From NCBI GenBank assembly GCA_963741355.1, contig CAVUIG010000015.1, positions 139,635 through 203,634 of the forward strand: DNA of 64,000 nt, in the 5' to 3' direction. The notes under the pieces are model-generated. The model worked only from the letters and a program-made list of their open reading frames with translations, did not search any database and had not been told where the DNA came from. The stretch is from CAIWHR01 sp963741355 (GTDB lineage: Bacteria; Pseudomonadota; Gammaproteobacteria; Burkholderiales; Casimicrobiaceae). Positions 47,251 to 56,155 of this stretch are shown piece after piece. How positions within the stretch are numbered: the first letter of the stretch is position 1; the number at the start of each line of letters is the position of its first letter. The translations under genes and the position numbers were made by a program.

Positions 47251-47846
47251 TTCACGGCATCGGCCACCAGGAGCTCGATCCGGACCTCGAATCGAGCTGG
47301 AGCGATGCGATCGTGCAGGCGCTGCAGACGTTCGATCCGGCCGCGGCGCCGGCGATCGATTTCATGCAGTACGACGCGCTGTTCGACCATGCACCGCTCG
47401 ACCTCGCGACCTACGGCGAGGCCATGGCGAAACTGATGGCGAGCGCCATCGTCCACGAAATCGGCGACGTGTTCGCGCCGTCACGCGATTTCGGCGAGCT
47501 TCCCGAGAAGATCCGCTGGACCGCCGGAATGATCGCGCAGTGGTCGACCGAGCCGGATCTGCGGCAGCGAGCCCGGGACGCGGTTCTCGCGGCACTCGCC
47601 CGCGGCCAATACGATGCCGTGCTCGCGCATAGCATGGGCTCGCTCATATGCTACGACGCGTTCGCGCGCGATCCGGCCGCCATTGCTGACAAGGTGTTCG
47701 TGAGCTTCGGCTCGCAGATCGGGCATCCCGCAGTGCGCGACGTGTTCGCCGGGCGCATCGTGATGCTGGCGGCGCGCGACTGGTACCACCTCTACAACCC
47801 CGACGACCGCGTGTTTACCTGGCCGCGGAGCCGAATCCGGCACTGA
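47223..47846 (+). CDS. alpha/beta hydrolase, probably truncated at the C-terminus
   Basis: A 207-residue hydrolase starting KPLSILCVHGIGHQE (oxyanion-side HGIG) with nucleophile motif AHSMGSLICYDAF at about residue 140. The acid may be Asp in NPDDRVF, but no catalytic His follows: the last residues (TWPRSRIRH) are encoded by the second copy of a duplicated segment that starts at 47831. The 3' end of the original gene was therefore replaced. GGGAGGTGAG precedes ATG 47223. It is likely inactive or altered. Confidence 0.8.
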   Translation: MGKPLSILCVHGIGHQELDPDLESSWSDAIVQALQTFDPAAAPAIDFMQYDALFDHAPLDLATYGEAMAKLMASAIVHEIGDVFAPSRDFGELPEKIRWTAGMIAQWSTEPDLRQRARDAVLAALARGQYDAVLAHSMGSLICYDAFARDPAAIADKVFVSFGSQIGHPAVRDVFAGRIVMLAARDWYHLYNPDDRVFTWPRSRIRH

Positions 47847-47952
47847 CCGCCTGGTCATGGTACCGGCGCATTCAGTCGGCGCCCGGCATCGCGCGGCGGC
47901 GAACCCTGCGACGCGGGAGGTGAGACGGGAAAGCCGCATTCCATTCCTTGCG
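47831..47952 (+). repeat. direct repeat copy B (122 bp, degenerate)
   Basis: A diverged copy of 47129-47250. The Vgb stop codon is lost and the hydrolase start ATG is ACG, while the Shine-Dalgarno is kept. It is a relic of a tandem duplication. Confidence 0.85.
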
Positions 47953-48064
47953 CGCGCCCCCGCGCAGCGCCCGGTAACCGTGGCGCGACGTCTGTCCATG
48001 CCGCCGGCGGAGCCGGAACGGATAAACTCTGGCTCCGGTGAGCATCGAACAAGAGAGAACCATC

Positions 48065-48750
48065 ATGACCCCGATTTCCGATCGAATCCGCGCGCGCCTC
48101 GTTGCCGCGGGGCTGTCGTTCAAGGCCAACGACAACATCGCGGCCTGCATCGAGCAGGGCGAGCTCGAGGCGCTCACCGACGAGGTGGCGCAGCAGGTCG
48201 AGGAGTTGCTGCACGCGCTCGTGATCGACACGAAGAACGATCACAACACGCAGCAGACCGCGCGAGCGCGTTGCCAGGATGTACATCGACGGAGGTCTTC
48301 TCCGGGCGCTACATCGCCTCGCCCGATCTCACGGCGTTCCCGAACGTCACGTCCTACGACGAGCTCTACGTGGTCGGCCCGATCACCATCCGCTCGACCT
48401 GCGCCCACCACCTGCAGAACATCCGCGGCAACTGCTGGGTCGGCATCTATCCGGGCAAGAACGTGCTCGGGCTCTCGAAGTTCTACCGGCTCGCCGAATG
48501 GATCGCCTCGCGGCCGCAGATCCAGGAAGAGATGACGATCCAGATCGCCGATCTCGTCGAATCGGAGACGAAGGCGGAAGGAGTCGCCGTGGTGGTCAAG
48601 GCCGAGCACATGTGCGTCACGCATCGCGGCGTGCGCGAGCATGCGTCGGACATGACGACCTCGGTGTTGCGCGGCATCCTGCGCGACAGCTCGGACACGC
48701 GCGCGGAATTCTTCCGTCTGCTGCAGGGGATGAAGGGTTTCGCCGGCTAG
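48065..48750 (+). CDS. folE: GTP cyclohydrolase I, two close frameshifts
   Basis: FolE opens GTP to dihydroneopterin triphosphate, the first step in folate and pterin synthesis. The N-terminal helices read from ATG 48065. The ERVARMYID stretch and the catalytic body (TEVFSGRYIASPDLTAFPN) lie in two further frames, so two single-base insertions fall at about 48258 and 48290. Zinc ligands are present in CAHHLQ and MCVTHRGV. The corrected length of ~227 residues is normal. folE is usually essential, so the indels are probably sequence errors. Confidence 0.92.
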
Positions 48751-48908
48751 CCGGCGGCCAGCCTGCTCGCGCCTCGGTGTCGCGGAGGCCGCATCGTCGC
48801 GCGCCCCGCGTCGGCGGCGGGCGTCACCGCAACGCGGGGCACCGATGCCCCCGGACCGTGCGCGGCGTCGCCGCGGCGGCCCTCGGGGCCGGTGGCGTCA
48901 GCGGGGGA

Positions 48909-49136
48909 TCAGGCGTCGTACTTGAACGACAGCAGGATCCGCGCGCGGTACGCGACGATCTTGCCGCCCTCGACCTTCATGTCGAGCTTCGCGACTTCGG
49001 CGATGCGAAGATCGCGCAGCGACTTGCTCGCCGCGTTCACGGCGATCTGTGCCGCGTGCTCCCAAGACTGGGTGCTCGTGCCGATCACCTCGGTGACGCG
49101 ATAGACGCCGTCGGCGGCTGCCTTTTTCTTTGCCAT
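48909..49136 (-). CDS. dodecin-family flavin-binding protein
   Basis: A 75-residue protein matching dodecin: VYRVTEVIGTSTQSWEHAA with the flavin-stacking tryptophan, then LRIAEVAKLDMKVEGGKIVAYRARI and terminal LSFKYDA. Dodecins form hollow dodecamers that store riboflavin or FMN and limit its photochemistry. Single gene, convergent with folE. Confidence 0.95.
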   Translation of the reverse strand: MAKKKAAADGVYRVTEVIGTSTQSWEHAAQIAVNAASKSLRDLRIAEVAKLDMKVEGGKIVAYRARILLSFKYDA

Positions 49137-49254
49137 GTTGTGCTCCTCGGGGAGTGCGGTCGAATGGTATTGCCCGGCAGGGCGCCGGGCCGACCATCAT
49201 ACCGCGCGGCGGCGCGCGCCGCACTGCTAGGGAAAGGCGAACGCCGGAGGTTCC

Positions 49255-50121
49255 TCAGAGCCCGAGCCACGCAATGGCGGCGTTCTCGACATCGCGGTTC
49301 GGCGCAACGAATCCCTTGTAACCGACGGCTTCGAGCGCGTCGCGCCCGGCCTTGGTCTGGCTCATGCCGACCAATGCGTCGCGGATCTGGTCCTGCTCCT
49401 CGGTGGACATCCGCGTCGAGGCGATGATCTGCTTGATCGGCACCGAGCGCGATTGCGTCATTACCACGCCGCCCTTGTCGGTCCATGTCTTGACGACCGC
49501 CCGGGCCGCGGTGGCGCCGACGTCCGCGAAGCCGTGCTCGAGATAGAACGGCACCGCATCCTGGTACCGGGTCGTGATCACGCGCGCGGCCGTGGGCGGC
49601 GGCGGCTTGGCGTCGGTCGTGGGCAGGTTTCCGGTGCGGAACATCGCGCGCACCATCACGGCGGTGATCGAATCCGGGTCCGGCGTCACCACCGTGTGCC
49701 CGCGAACGTCGTCGAGCGTCTTCAACGGTGCGCCGGCCTTGGTCAGCAGCGACACCGTGTAGTCCGTGAATCCGGAGGTCCAGGCGATCGCCCGATACCG
49801 CCCGGACTTGATCGCGGCCATCGAGACATGGGCCGGGTGGACGAAGGCGAGGTCGTATTCCTGCTTGGCAAGGCCGACCCGAAGGTCGTCGTAGGCCGGC
49901 ACCAGGACGACCTTGACGTGCCGGCCGGTGGCCTTGCCGATGTAGTCGGCGAGCGGCGCGAATTTGTCGCGGATTTCCTTGGGCGTGGCCTGATACGTGA
50001 CGCCCTCGGTCACCGCAAGCGTGACGTTGGCCCCCTGGGCCGCGGCCCCAACGGCGAATGCACCGGCGAACGCCGCCAGCGCGAAAATTCTTGCGAGCAA
50101 GGTCTCCCCCCGAATCCGCAT
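49255..50121 (-). CDS. PhnD-like phosphate/phosphonate ABC binding protein
   Basis: A 288-residue periplasmic binding protein with signal peptide (residues ~1-29). The phosphonate-binding-like pattern includes LAVTEGVTYQATPKEIRDKFAPLADYIGK, YDLAFVHPAHVS and the TPDPDSITAVM loop. No permease or ATPase gene is nearby, so it may be an orphan component or serve another ABC system. Ligand unknown; phosphite, phosphonate or another oxyanion are options. Confidence 0.85.
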   Translation of the reverse strand: MRIRGETLLARIFALAAFAGAFAVGAAAQGANVTLAVTEGVTYQATPKEIRDKFAPLADYIGKATGRHVKVVLVPAYDDLRVGLAKQEYDLAFVHPAHVSMAAIKSGRYRAIAWTSGFTDYTVSLLTKAGAPLKTLDDVRGHTVVTPDPDSITAVMVRAMFRTGNLPTTDAKPPPPTAARVITTRYQDAVPFYLEHGFADVGATAARAVVKTWTDKGGVVMTQSRSVPIKQIIASTRMSTEEQDQIRDALVGMSQTKAGRDALEAVGYKGFVAPNRDVENAAIAWLGL

Positions 50122-50349
50122 GGAACGACGCACGACGGACGGCCGAGGCGCCGATGCTGACGATGAAGCAGTCCGCGAATTATACGACCGCCGATCAGCT
50201 TGTAGTGATCAAAGCCGACCGCCGGCGACGTTCCTCGCCGGTCCGAAGGGGTTGGCACAGTCCATGCTGTAACGGCGGTACGGGAGGCCGATGCGCTCCC
50301 GCAGCAACGATGGCCGGAGCCTTGGGCTCCGGGGATTCAGGGAGGTCAG

Positions 50350-50592
50350 ATGGACCGGCGCCGCGAAGGTTTCTGCTTCATCTCGACAGGCTTCGTTGCC
50401 GAAGCTCGGGCATTCCGCCAGTCGATTCACGATCCGGCGCTCAGCGCCGACGATCGGAGGCGCGCCTACGACCTCATCGTTCACCACGCTGCGTTGCTCG
50501 ACCCCCGCGACTCAGGATTCGCCGGGGCGGGCGTAGCCCTCAAGGAAGCCCTGTGCGCCTGGCTCGACGTGGCGCTGAGAACAAGCCACTGA
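50350..50592 (+). CDS. hypothetical protein, 80 residues
   Basis: A small soluble helical protein: FCFISTGFVAEARAFRQSI, then an acidic helix and LLDPRDSGFAGAGVALKEAL. GGAGGTCAG directly before ATG 50350 is a very good ribosome site. Family not recognised. It is convergent with the winged-helix/NTase-like gene. Confidence 0.65.
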   Translation: MDRRREGFCFISTGFVAEARAFRQSIHDPALSADDRRRAYDLIVHHAALLDPRDSGFAGAGVALKEALCAWLDVALRTSH

Positions 50593-50638
50593 TCCCCTGG
50601 CGGCAGGCGTCGTGCCGCGCCGGGGTGGCCCCCGCGTG

Positions 50639-51277
50639 CTAGGGCATGTCGTCGTGGAACACGACGGCGAAAGGCCGCGGCACGTCGCGCATTTCGTTCA
50701 CGAGCTGCACGTGAACATATGAGCTCAGCGCGGTGAACGCGGCCCTGATCTCCCGGGCGCCGTCGGCCTTGGTGCCGACCTTCAGGAAGCGTGAACGGCG
50801 CGCCAGCGGCCGTACCCGCAATACGATGCCCAGCCCGACATCGGCAATCTCGCTGTCGCGGCTCATGTAGCCTCCAAAGGTCGCGATCGTCTCGATTTCC
50901 AGCGGGTTGCGCGACCAGCGGACGTTGATCCGCGTCGCCAGCTCGATCGCCTTGGCGACCAACAGCTTGGCGCGGGCGCGCGACAAGGGCGGGACCACCC
51001 GGGCGTTCGCGATCTCGGCGAGGCGGCGGGTCGGCCGGTAATGGCCGGCCGACGTCGTGCGCTCACGCAGCAGGCCCTTGGCGACGAGCTCGCCGACCAG
51101 CACCTGTCCCTCGACGGTGGTGAGATCGAAATCCTGGCGCAGATTGCGGGCGCTGATGCGCGCGTGCTCCCTGCGCAGGCCGGAGACGCGGGTCAGCACG
51201 CGCTGGGCGGAACTGCGCAGGCGATCGGGTTCCAGCCCGAAATACAGCCGGTCGGCAAGCAGGGTACGTTCCTTCAT
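50639..51277 (-). CDS. winged-helix plus nucleotidyltransferase-like protein
   Basis: A 212-residue protein. The N-terminal ~100 residues look like a winged helix (TTVEGQVLVGELVAKGLLRERTT). The C-terminal part contains IATFGGYMSRDSEIADVGLGI, which resembles the nucleotidyltransferase loop hG-G/S-x-x-x-x-x-x-D-x-D, but the second acidic residue is glycine. It may be a catalytically dead or atypical NTase coupled to DNA binding. GGAGG lies 6 nt before ATG 51277. It is divergent from the argB-like gene. Family unproven. Confidence 0.6.
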   Translation of the reverse strand: MKERTLLADRLYFGLEPDRLRSSAQRVLTRVSGLRREHARISARNLRQDFDLTTVEGQVLVGELVAKGLLRERTTSAGHYRPTRRLAEIANARVVPPLSRARAKLLVAKAIELATRINVRWSRNPLEIETIATFGGYMSRDSEIADVGLGIVLRVRPLARRSRFLKVGTKADGAREIRAAFTALSSYVHVQLVNEMRDVPRPFAVVFHDDMP

Positions 51278-51398
51278 GGGAGGCCTCCGCGGTTCGCTGC
51301 CAGTCCTATGACAATAGCATAAACCTCCGAGTTCGGCAAATGCCTCGAGGCATGGATCAGGCGGAATTCGGATAAGCTCTGCCGGTCCATCCCGTCCT

Positions 51399-52337
51399 CT
51401 GTCCGCCGCCGGCATTTCCGCTCCGCAGAAGGCCCGCATCCTCGCCGAGGCGCTCCCGTACATCCGGGCCTACCATGCGACGACACTGGTGATCCGGTTC
51501 GGCGGCGGCGCGATGGCCGATCCCGCACTGACCGCCGGATTCGCGCGGGACGTCGCGCTGCTGCGCCTGGTCGGCATGAAGCCCATCGTCGTCCACGGCG
51601 GCGGCTGGCGGATCGACGCATTGCTCGAGCAGATGGGCATCGCGATCCGCCGGCATCACGGAATGCGCATCACCGACGAGCGCACGCTGCAGGTCGTTGA
51701 GATGGTGCTGGACGAGCGTAACCAGGAGCTCGTCGGGCACATCAACCGGTTCGGCGGGCGCGCCGTGGGGCTGAACGGGCAGGATGGGCGCTTCATCCAC
51801 GCGCGGGCGATGGCGCCGCCGCCGGACGACGCCGGCGCTCCCGCACCGGATTTCGGATTCGTCGGCGACGTCGAGTCGATCGACACCGACGTGATCGACC
51901 TGCTGCTGTCGCGCAGTTTCATTCCGGTGATCATGCCGATCGGCGTCGGCGCCGACGGCACCGCGTATCACATCAATTCGGACATCGTCGCCGGCGAGCT
52001 CGCGCGTGCTCTCCGTGCGGAGAAGCTGATCCTCATGACGAATGTCGCCGGCGTCCACGATGCCGCGGGCAAGCTGCGCTACGTGCTGACGGCCACCGAG
52101 GCGGAAGGGCTCTTGCGCGACGGCACGGTGCATGGCGGGATGCAGCCGCGGCTCACGGCGGCGCTCGAGGCGGTGCGCAGCGGCGTGCGCTCGGTGCACA
52201 TCATCGACGGCGGCGTCACCAGCGCACTGCTGCTCGAGGTGCTGACCGCCGATGGCGTCGGAACGGCGGTGCGCTCCGACGCCGGGCCGCATTTTCTCGC
52301 CGACAGCGAGTCCTACCTCGCCGGCAGCGCGTCCTGA
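51399..52337 (+). CDS. acetylglutamate-kinase-like protein with altered active site
   Basis: About 312 residues of amino-acid-kinase fold closely following ArgB from end to end (RILAEALPYIRAYH, GMRITDERTLQVVEMVL, GGRAVGLNGQDG, PIGVGADGTAYHINSDIVAG, SGVRSVHIIDGG). Yet the ATP-phosphate lysines of NAG kinase are both arginine: VIRFGGGAM where KYGGNAM is usual, and GGMQPRL where GGMLPKV is usual. VVHGGGWRID also replaces HGGGPQID. No ATG, GTG or TTG lies at the expected N-terminus; CTG 51399 or an upstream indel is needed, as GTG 51489 would remove 30 conserved residues. Probably a paralogue of unknown activity. Confidence 0.75.
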   Translation: MSAAGISAPQKARILAEALPYIRAYHATTLVIRFGGGAMADPALTAGFARDVALLRLVGMKPIVVHGGGWRIDALLEQMGIAIRRHHGMRITDERTLQVVEMVLDERNQELVGHINRFGGRAVGLNGQDGRFIHARAMAPPPDDAGAPAPDFGFVGDVESIDTDVIDLLLSRSFIPVIMPIGVGADGTAYHINSDIVAGELARALRAEKLILMTNVAGVHDAAGKLRYVLTATEAEGLLRDGTVHGGMQPRLTAALEAVRSGVRSVHIIDGGVTSALLLEVLTADGVGTAVRSDAGPHFLADSESYLAGSAS

Positions 52338-52355
52338 TCCGGCCCTGACCGCGCG

Positions 52356-52820
52356 CTATCGGCCCGCGTCGATGTTCGCGAAGAACAGCCGGTGGTGCGA
52401 CGTCGACTCGGTCACCGCGACGAACACCTCGCGCAGCAGGATGCCGAGGCAGGCGATCATCGCGAACATCGAGAGGATGAACAGCACGGCGACGAGCCGC
52501 GACAGATCGACGGCGGTCAGTGCGCCGACGAAGGCGCAGGCGACGACCAGGCAGACCAGCAGCGCACCCACGACCGCGGCGAGAATCGCGAGATAGACGA
52601 GGCGGATGCGCTGGAACAGGATGCGCAGCTCGACGTGCACGCCCTCGAGCGCGTCCGGTGACAGGCGCGTGATCTGGTCGAGCAGCACGCGTCGCCGGTC
52701 GATCGCGCGCCCGAGCCGGATGTTGAGCGCGTTGATGAGCGTTGCCACCGCCGTCAGCAGGAACACCGGCGCAACGGCGAGCTGGATGACTCTTGCAATG
52801 TCGTTGATGTGCGGTTCCAT
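52356..52820 (-). CDS. DUF2721 membrane protein
   Basis: A 154-residue protein with three transmembrane helices (about residues 12-33, 74-98 and 108-130). The family pattern is visible in IARVIQLAVAPVFLLTAVATLINALNIRLGRAIDR. Function unknown. It lies 49 nt downstream of the class I aldolase gene on the same strand. Confidence 0.85.
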   Translation of the reverse strand: MEPHINDIARVIQLAVAPVFLLTAVATLINALNIRLGRAIDRRRVLLDQITRLSPDALEGVHVELRILFQRIRLVYLAILAAVVGALLVCLVVACAFVGALTAVDLSRLVAVLFILSMFAMIACLGILLREVFVAVTESTSHHRLFFANIDAGR

Positions 52821-52869
52821 GGCGACCGGAGCCAGGTAAATCAGCGCGGCGGCGAGACGCCGAGCGCCG

Positions 52870-53931
52870 TCAGGCGATCGTGACGTCCCGGGACAGGTAC
52901 ACGTCCTGGATCGCGTTGAGCAGCGTGACGCCGTCCTGCATCGGCTTCTGGAACGCCTTGCGACCCGAGATCAGTCCCATTCCCCCGGCGCGCTTGTTGA
53001 TCACCGCGGTGCGCACCGCATCGCCGAGATCGTTGGTCCCGGACGCGCCCCCCGAATTGATGAGGCCCGCGCGGCCCATGTAGCAGTTTGCGACCTGGTA
53101 TCGCGTGAGGTCGATCGGATGGTCGGTCGCGAGCTCGCTGTACATGCGCGTGTCGGTCTTGCCGTAGGGGTTCTCCTTGCTGCTGAGCGCGAGGTAGCCG
53201 CCGTTGTTCTCCGGCAGCTTCTGCTTGATGATGTCCGCCTCGATCGTCACGCCGAGGTGATTCGCCTGGCCGGTCAGGTCGGCGGACACGTGATAGTCCT
53301 TGTCCTTCTTGAACGCCGCGTTGCGCAGATAGCACCAGAGCACCGTCGCCATTCCCATCTCGTGGGCGGCCTCGAACGCGCGGCTCACCTCGACGATCTG
53401 GCGGCTCGATTCCTCGGAGCCGAAATAGATCGTCGCGCCGACCGCGACCGCGCCCATGTCCTTCGCCTGCTTCACGCTGGCGAAGAAGATCTGGTCGAAC
53501 TTGTTGGGGTAGGTGAGGAATTCGTTGTGGTTGAACTTGAGCAGGAAGGGGATCTTGTGCGCGTACCGGCGCGCACAGGCGCCCAGGACGCCGAGCGTGG
53601 AGGCGACCGCGTTGCAGCCGCCCGCGATCGCGAGCTTCACGATGTTCTCGGGGTCGAAGTACATCGGATTCTTCGCGAACGAGGCGCCGGCGCTGTGCTC
53701 GATCCCCTGGTCCACCGGCAGGATCGACAGGTAACCCGTTCCGGCGAGCCGGCCGTGGTCGAACATCTGCTGCAGGCTGCGCATCACCGCCGGCGGGCGA
53801 TCGCCCGGCGCGACGATCCGATCGACGAAATCGGGCCCCGGAGCGTGCAGCGATGATTTCGGGATTCCCTTGCACACGTGCTGCAGCAGGCCTTCGGCTT
53901 CGGCGCCGAGGAGGCCGACGATGTCGGTCAT
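52870..53931 (-). CDS. class I fructose-bisphosphate aldolase (FbaB/DhnA type)
   Basis: A 353-residue aldolase of the DhnA/FbaB superfamily. Motifs: ILPVDQGIEHSAGASF, LKFNHNEFLTYPNK, GATIYFGSEESSRQI and the phosphate-binding end INSGGASGTNDL ... GLISGRKAFQKP. It would cleave fructose 1,6-bisphosphate through a Schiff base; some relatives act on other ketose phosphates. ATG 53931 precedes the conserved region. Confidence 0.9.
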   Translation of the reverse strand: MTDIVGLLGAEAEGLLQHVCKGIPKSSLHAPGPDFVDRIVAPGDRPPAVMRSLQQMFDHGRLAGTGYLSILPVDQGIEHSAGASFAKNPMYFDPENIVKLAIAGGCNAVASTLGVLGACARRYAHKIPFLLKFNHNEFLTYPNKFDQIFFASVKQAKDMGAVAVGATIYFGSEESSRQIVEVSRAFEAAHEMGMATVLWCYLRNAAFKKDKDYHVSADLTGQANHLGVTIEADIIKQKLPENNGGYLALSSKENPYGKTDTRMYSELATDHPIDLTRYQVANCYMGRAGLINSGGASGTNDLGDAVRTAVINKRAGGMGLISGRKAFQKPMQDGVTLLNAIQDVYLSRDVTIA

Positions 53932-54095
53932 GATGCGAGTCTCCGCAGGAGCTTGACGATCCTCCTGACCATTATCCCGCCAAACGGGCGGCGTGGGGAA
54001 ACCGGCGCCGCGCGCCGTCGGTACGGCTGCGACGGCGCATACGCAAATTGTCGTATCATTTTCGGCACGCCCGACGACGCCGAAGGAGTACAGGA

Positions 54096-54977
54096 ATGGG
54101 AACCGGAAACGCGCGGCCCGCCGCGAAAGCGCCATCGTCGGGCCGGACTGCGCGCCGGGTGACGCGAAAATCCGCAACGCCTTTTCCCGCGGGCGAGGCC
54201 GTCCGGATCGTCCCGCTGCACACCGGCAAATCGATGTTTGCGCTCGGCGATCTCGCCGCGCGCGACGCCGGCGACCTGTTCGACGGCAAGCCGCATTTCG
54301 CTCCGGCGTCCGCGAAGCTGACCTATCGGGGCGGCCCCTTGCTGCGCAACGTGGAGGTGTACACGGTCTTCTGGGGCCGAAAGTGGAGCGGCGCGACTGC
54401 GAAGCCGATTCGCGCCGGCATCAATCAGTTCTTCGCCGACATCCTCGGCAGCGAACTGCTCGATCAGCTCGCCGAATATTCGGTGCCGGGCAAGTCCATC
54501 GGCCACGGCAAATTCGTCGGCAGCAAGATCGTCAGCGCCGCCGCGCCGACCGGCAGCGTGACCGACACCGCGGTCAAGCAGGCGCTCGCCAAGTGGATCA
54601 AGGCGAAGACCGTTCCGAAGCCGAACGCGAACACGCTCTATTTCGTCTATCTCGATCCGGGAATCGTGTCGATCATGGGCGGCAGCAAGTCGTGCCAGAA
54701 TTATTGCGGCTATCACAGCAACGCCGGAGCGACGTACTACGCGGTGATGCCGTACCCGACCTGCAACGGGTGCCTGGGCGGCATGACCGCGCTCGACGCG
54801 ATCACCGGGACGAGCTCGCACGAGCTGTGCGAGGCGATCACCGATCCCGTCCCCGGCAAAGGCTGGTACGACGACGTCAACGGCGAGATCGGCGACATCT
54901 GCGCCTGGAATTTCCGCAAGGTCGCGGGACACACGGTCCAGCTCGAATGGTCGAACGCAAAAGGCAAGTGCGCGTGA
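54096..54977 (+). CDS. EXORDIUM/Phi-1-like protein with HExxxE metal-like motif
   Basis: A 293-residue protein. The central and C-terminal parts resemble the plant phosphate-induced (EXORDIUM) family and its bacterial relatives: VEVYTVFWGRKWSG, a cysteine-rich SKSCQNYCGYHSNAG, and SSHELCEAITDPVPGKGW followed by NGEIGDICAW. The H-E-L-x-x-A-I-T-D-P stretch with downstream acidic residues looks like a metal site. The first ~40 residues are basic and lack a hydrophobic signal, so export is not evident. GGAG lies 7 nt before ATG 54096. Function unknown. Confidence 0.65.
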   Translation: MGTGNARPAAKAPSSGRTARRVTRKSATPFPAGEAVRIVPLHTGKSMFALGDLAARDAGDLFDGKPHFAPASAKLTYRGGPLLRNVEVYTVFWGRKWSGATAKPIRAGINQFFADILGSELLDQLAEYSVPGKSIGHGKFVGSKIVSAAAPTGSVTDTAVKQALAKWIKAKTVPKPNANTLYFVYLDPGIVSIMGGSKSCQNYCGYHSNAGATYYAVMPYPTCNGCLGGMTALDAITGTSSHELCEAITDPVPGKGWYDDVNGEIGDICAWNFRKVAGHTVQLEWSNAKGKCA

Positions 54978-55084
54978 GGGCAGGCGCGAATGCCTGCCGC
55001 AGAGCCGGCCGATGCCGGTGATTCACCCGGGCGGGGCAACGTCTCGGGCGCAGGACCTGACGCGCTTCGCAGCGACGGCCGCCG

Positions 55085-55315
55085 TCACTCGCCGGTCGAG
55101 CCCTGCTTTTCCTTCGTCAGCCGCCACGAGACGATGGCCAGGACGACGCCGATGCTGCCGAGGAAGAGCCAGAACCAGGCGTATCCGCGGCCGTCTTCCA
55201 CGAGCTGCGGATCCGCGCTGGCTTCGATCGACGAGAACCCGAATCCCGCATAGGCGATGCACAGGCACGCGAATACCAGCGAGAACCAGAACATGAGCTG
55301 AATGGAGAGTTTCAT
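55085..55315 (-). CDS. small two-helix membrane protein
   Basis: A 76-residue protein with two transmembrane helices (LMFWFSLVFACLCIAYAGFG; YAWFWLFLGSIGVVLAIVSW) and a short acidic loop between them. It ends in a charged tail (RLTKEKQGSTGE). No family recognised. ATG 55315 gives the natural N-terminus. Confidence 0.65.
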   Translation of the reverse strand: MKLSIQLMFWFSLVFACLCIAYAGFGFSSIEASADPQLVEDGRGYAWFWLFLGSIGVVLAIVSWRLTKEKQGSTGE

Positions 55316-55586
55316 CGTTCTATCGCGACGCCCGGGACCGAGGTCAAGTGTACTACGCGGCGGCGCTTCGCCCGGCAGGCCCGCCGGTCGCCGCCCGGAG
55401 CGCGCTGTCGTGCCGGTCGGCAGCTTGTCGCGTGGTCGCACACGCCGACGCCGTAATTGCTACCTTCCTGTTCGGTGCGCGCGGCCGCGCTGGCGGCCGG
55501 CAGGCGGCCGGGCATGGCAGGGCGCACCCCGCGCCGCGGCGGCCGCGGACTTGAACGATTTTCACCACCTGACGAGGAGGATTCAA

Positions 55587-56031
55587 ATGCGATCAATCAG
55601 AATGCTCGTGACGGCGCTTTGCTGCGCCGCCGCGCTGGCGGCCACCGCGGCGACGGCGGCGGATCGGCCTTACACGCATGGGCTCGGTGTGGACCGTGAC
55701 GATGGTCCGCGTCAAGTACGGCATGGACTCGACCTATCTTGCCGACCTCGCCGCCAACTGGCGGCGCGTGATGGACGCGGCCAAGAAGCAGAACCTCGTC
55801 GTCTCCTACAAGATCCTCGACGGCAACGCGGCGAGCCGCGACGACTGGAACATGCTTCTGCTCGTCGAGTCGAAAAACTGGGCGGCGTTCGACGGCGCCG
55901 ACGAGAAATTCGACGCGCTGGTCGAGAGCATGATCGGACCGGAAAAGGCGCAGATGGAGCAGCTCGTCAAGCGCAGCGACATGCGGGAAATCGTCGGCGT
56001 GAGGAATTTCCAGGAAGTGATCTTCAAGTAA
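55587..56031 (+). CDS. exported protein of unknown function, one frameshift
   Basis: GAGGAGG precedes ATG 55587. The first ~32 residues are a signal peptide (LVTALCCAAALAATAATAAD). The rest (TVTMVRVKYGMDSTYLADLA, then LVVSYKILDGNAAS and WNMLLLVESKNWAAFDG) continues in another frame from about 55680. The body has the length and pattern of a dimeric alpha-beta barrel (ABM/EthD-like), but I cannot name the family. Reconstructed length ~147 residues. Confidence 0.65.
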
Positions 56032-56155
56032 GGCGGCTGTCCCGACCGGCCGCGGCCGCGCCGCCTCCTCTCGCGGCGGTCCGCGCCAGTTCCCTCGACC
56101 CAGCGCCTGCGCGGCCGACTCACCGCAGCGCAGGGCGCAAGCGGCCGCGGGGGGC

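Noticed and set aside
51489..52337. argB-like gene starting at GTG 51489
   Set aside because: This removes about 30 residues that match the ArgB N-terminus just upstream in the same frame.
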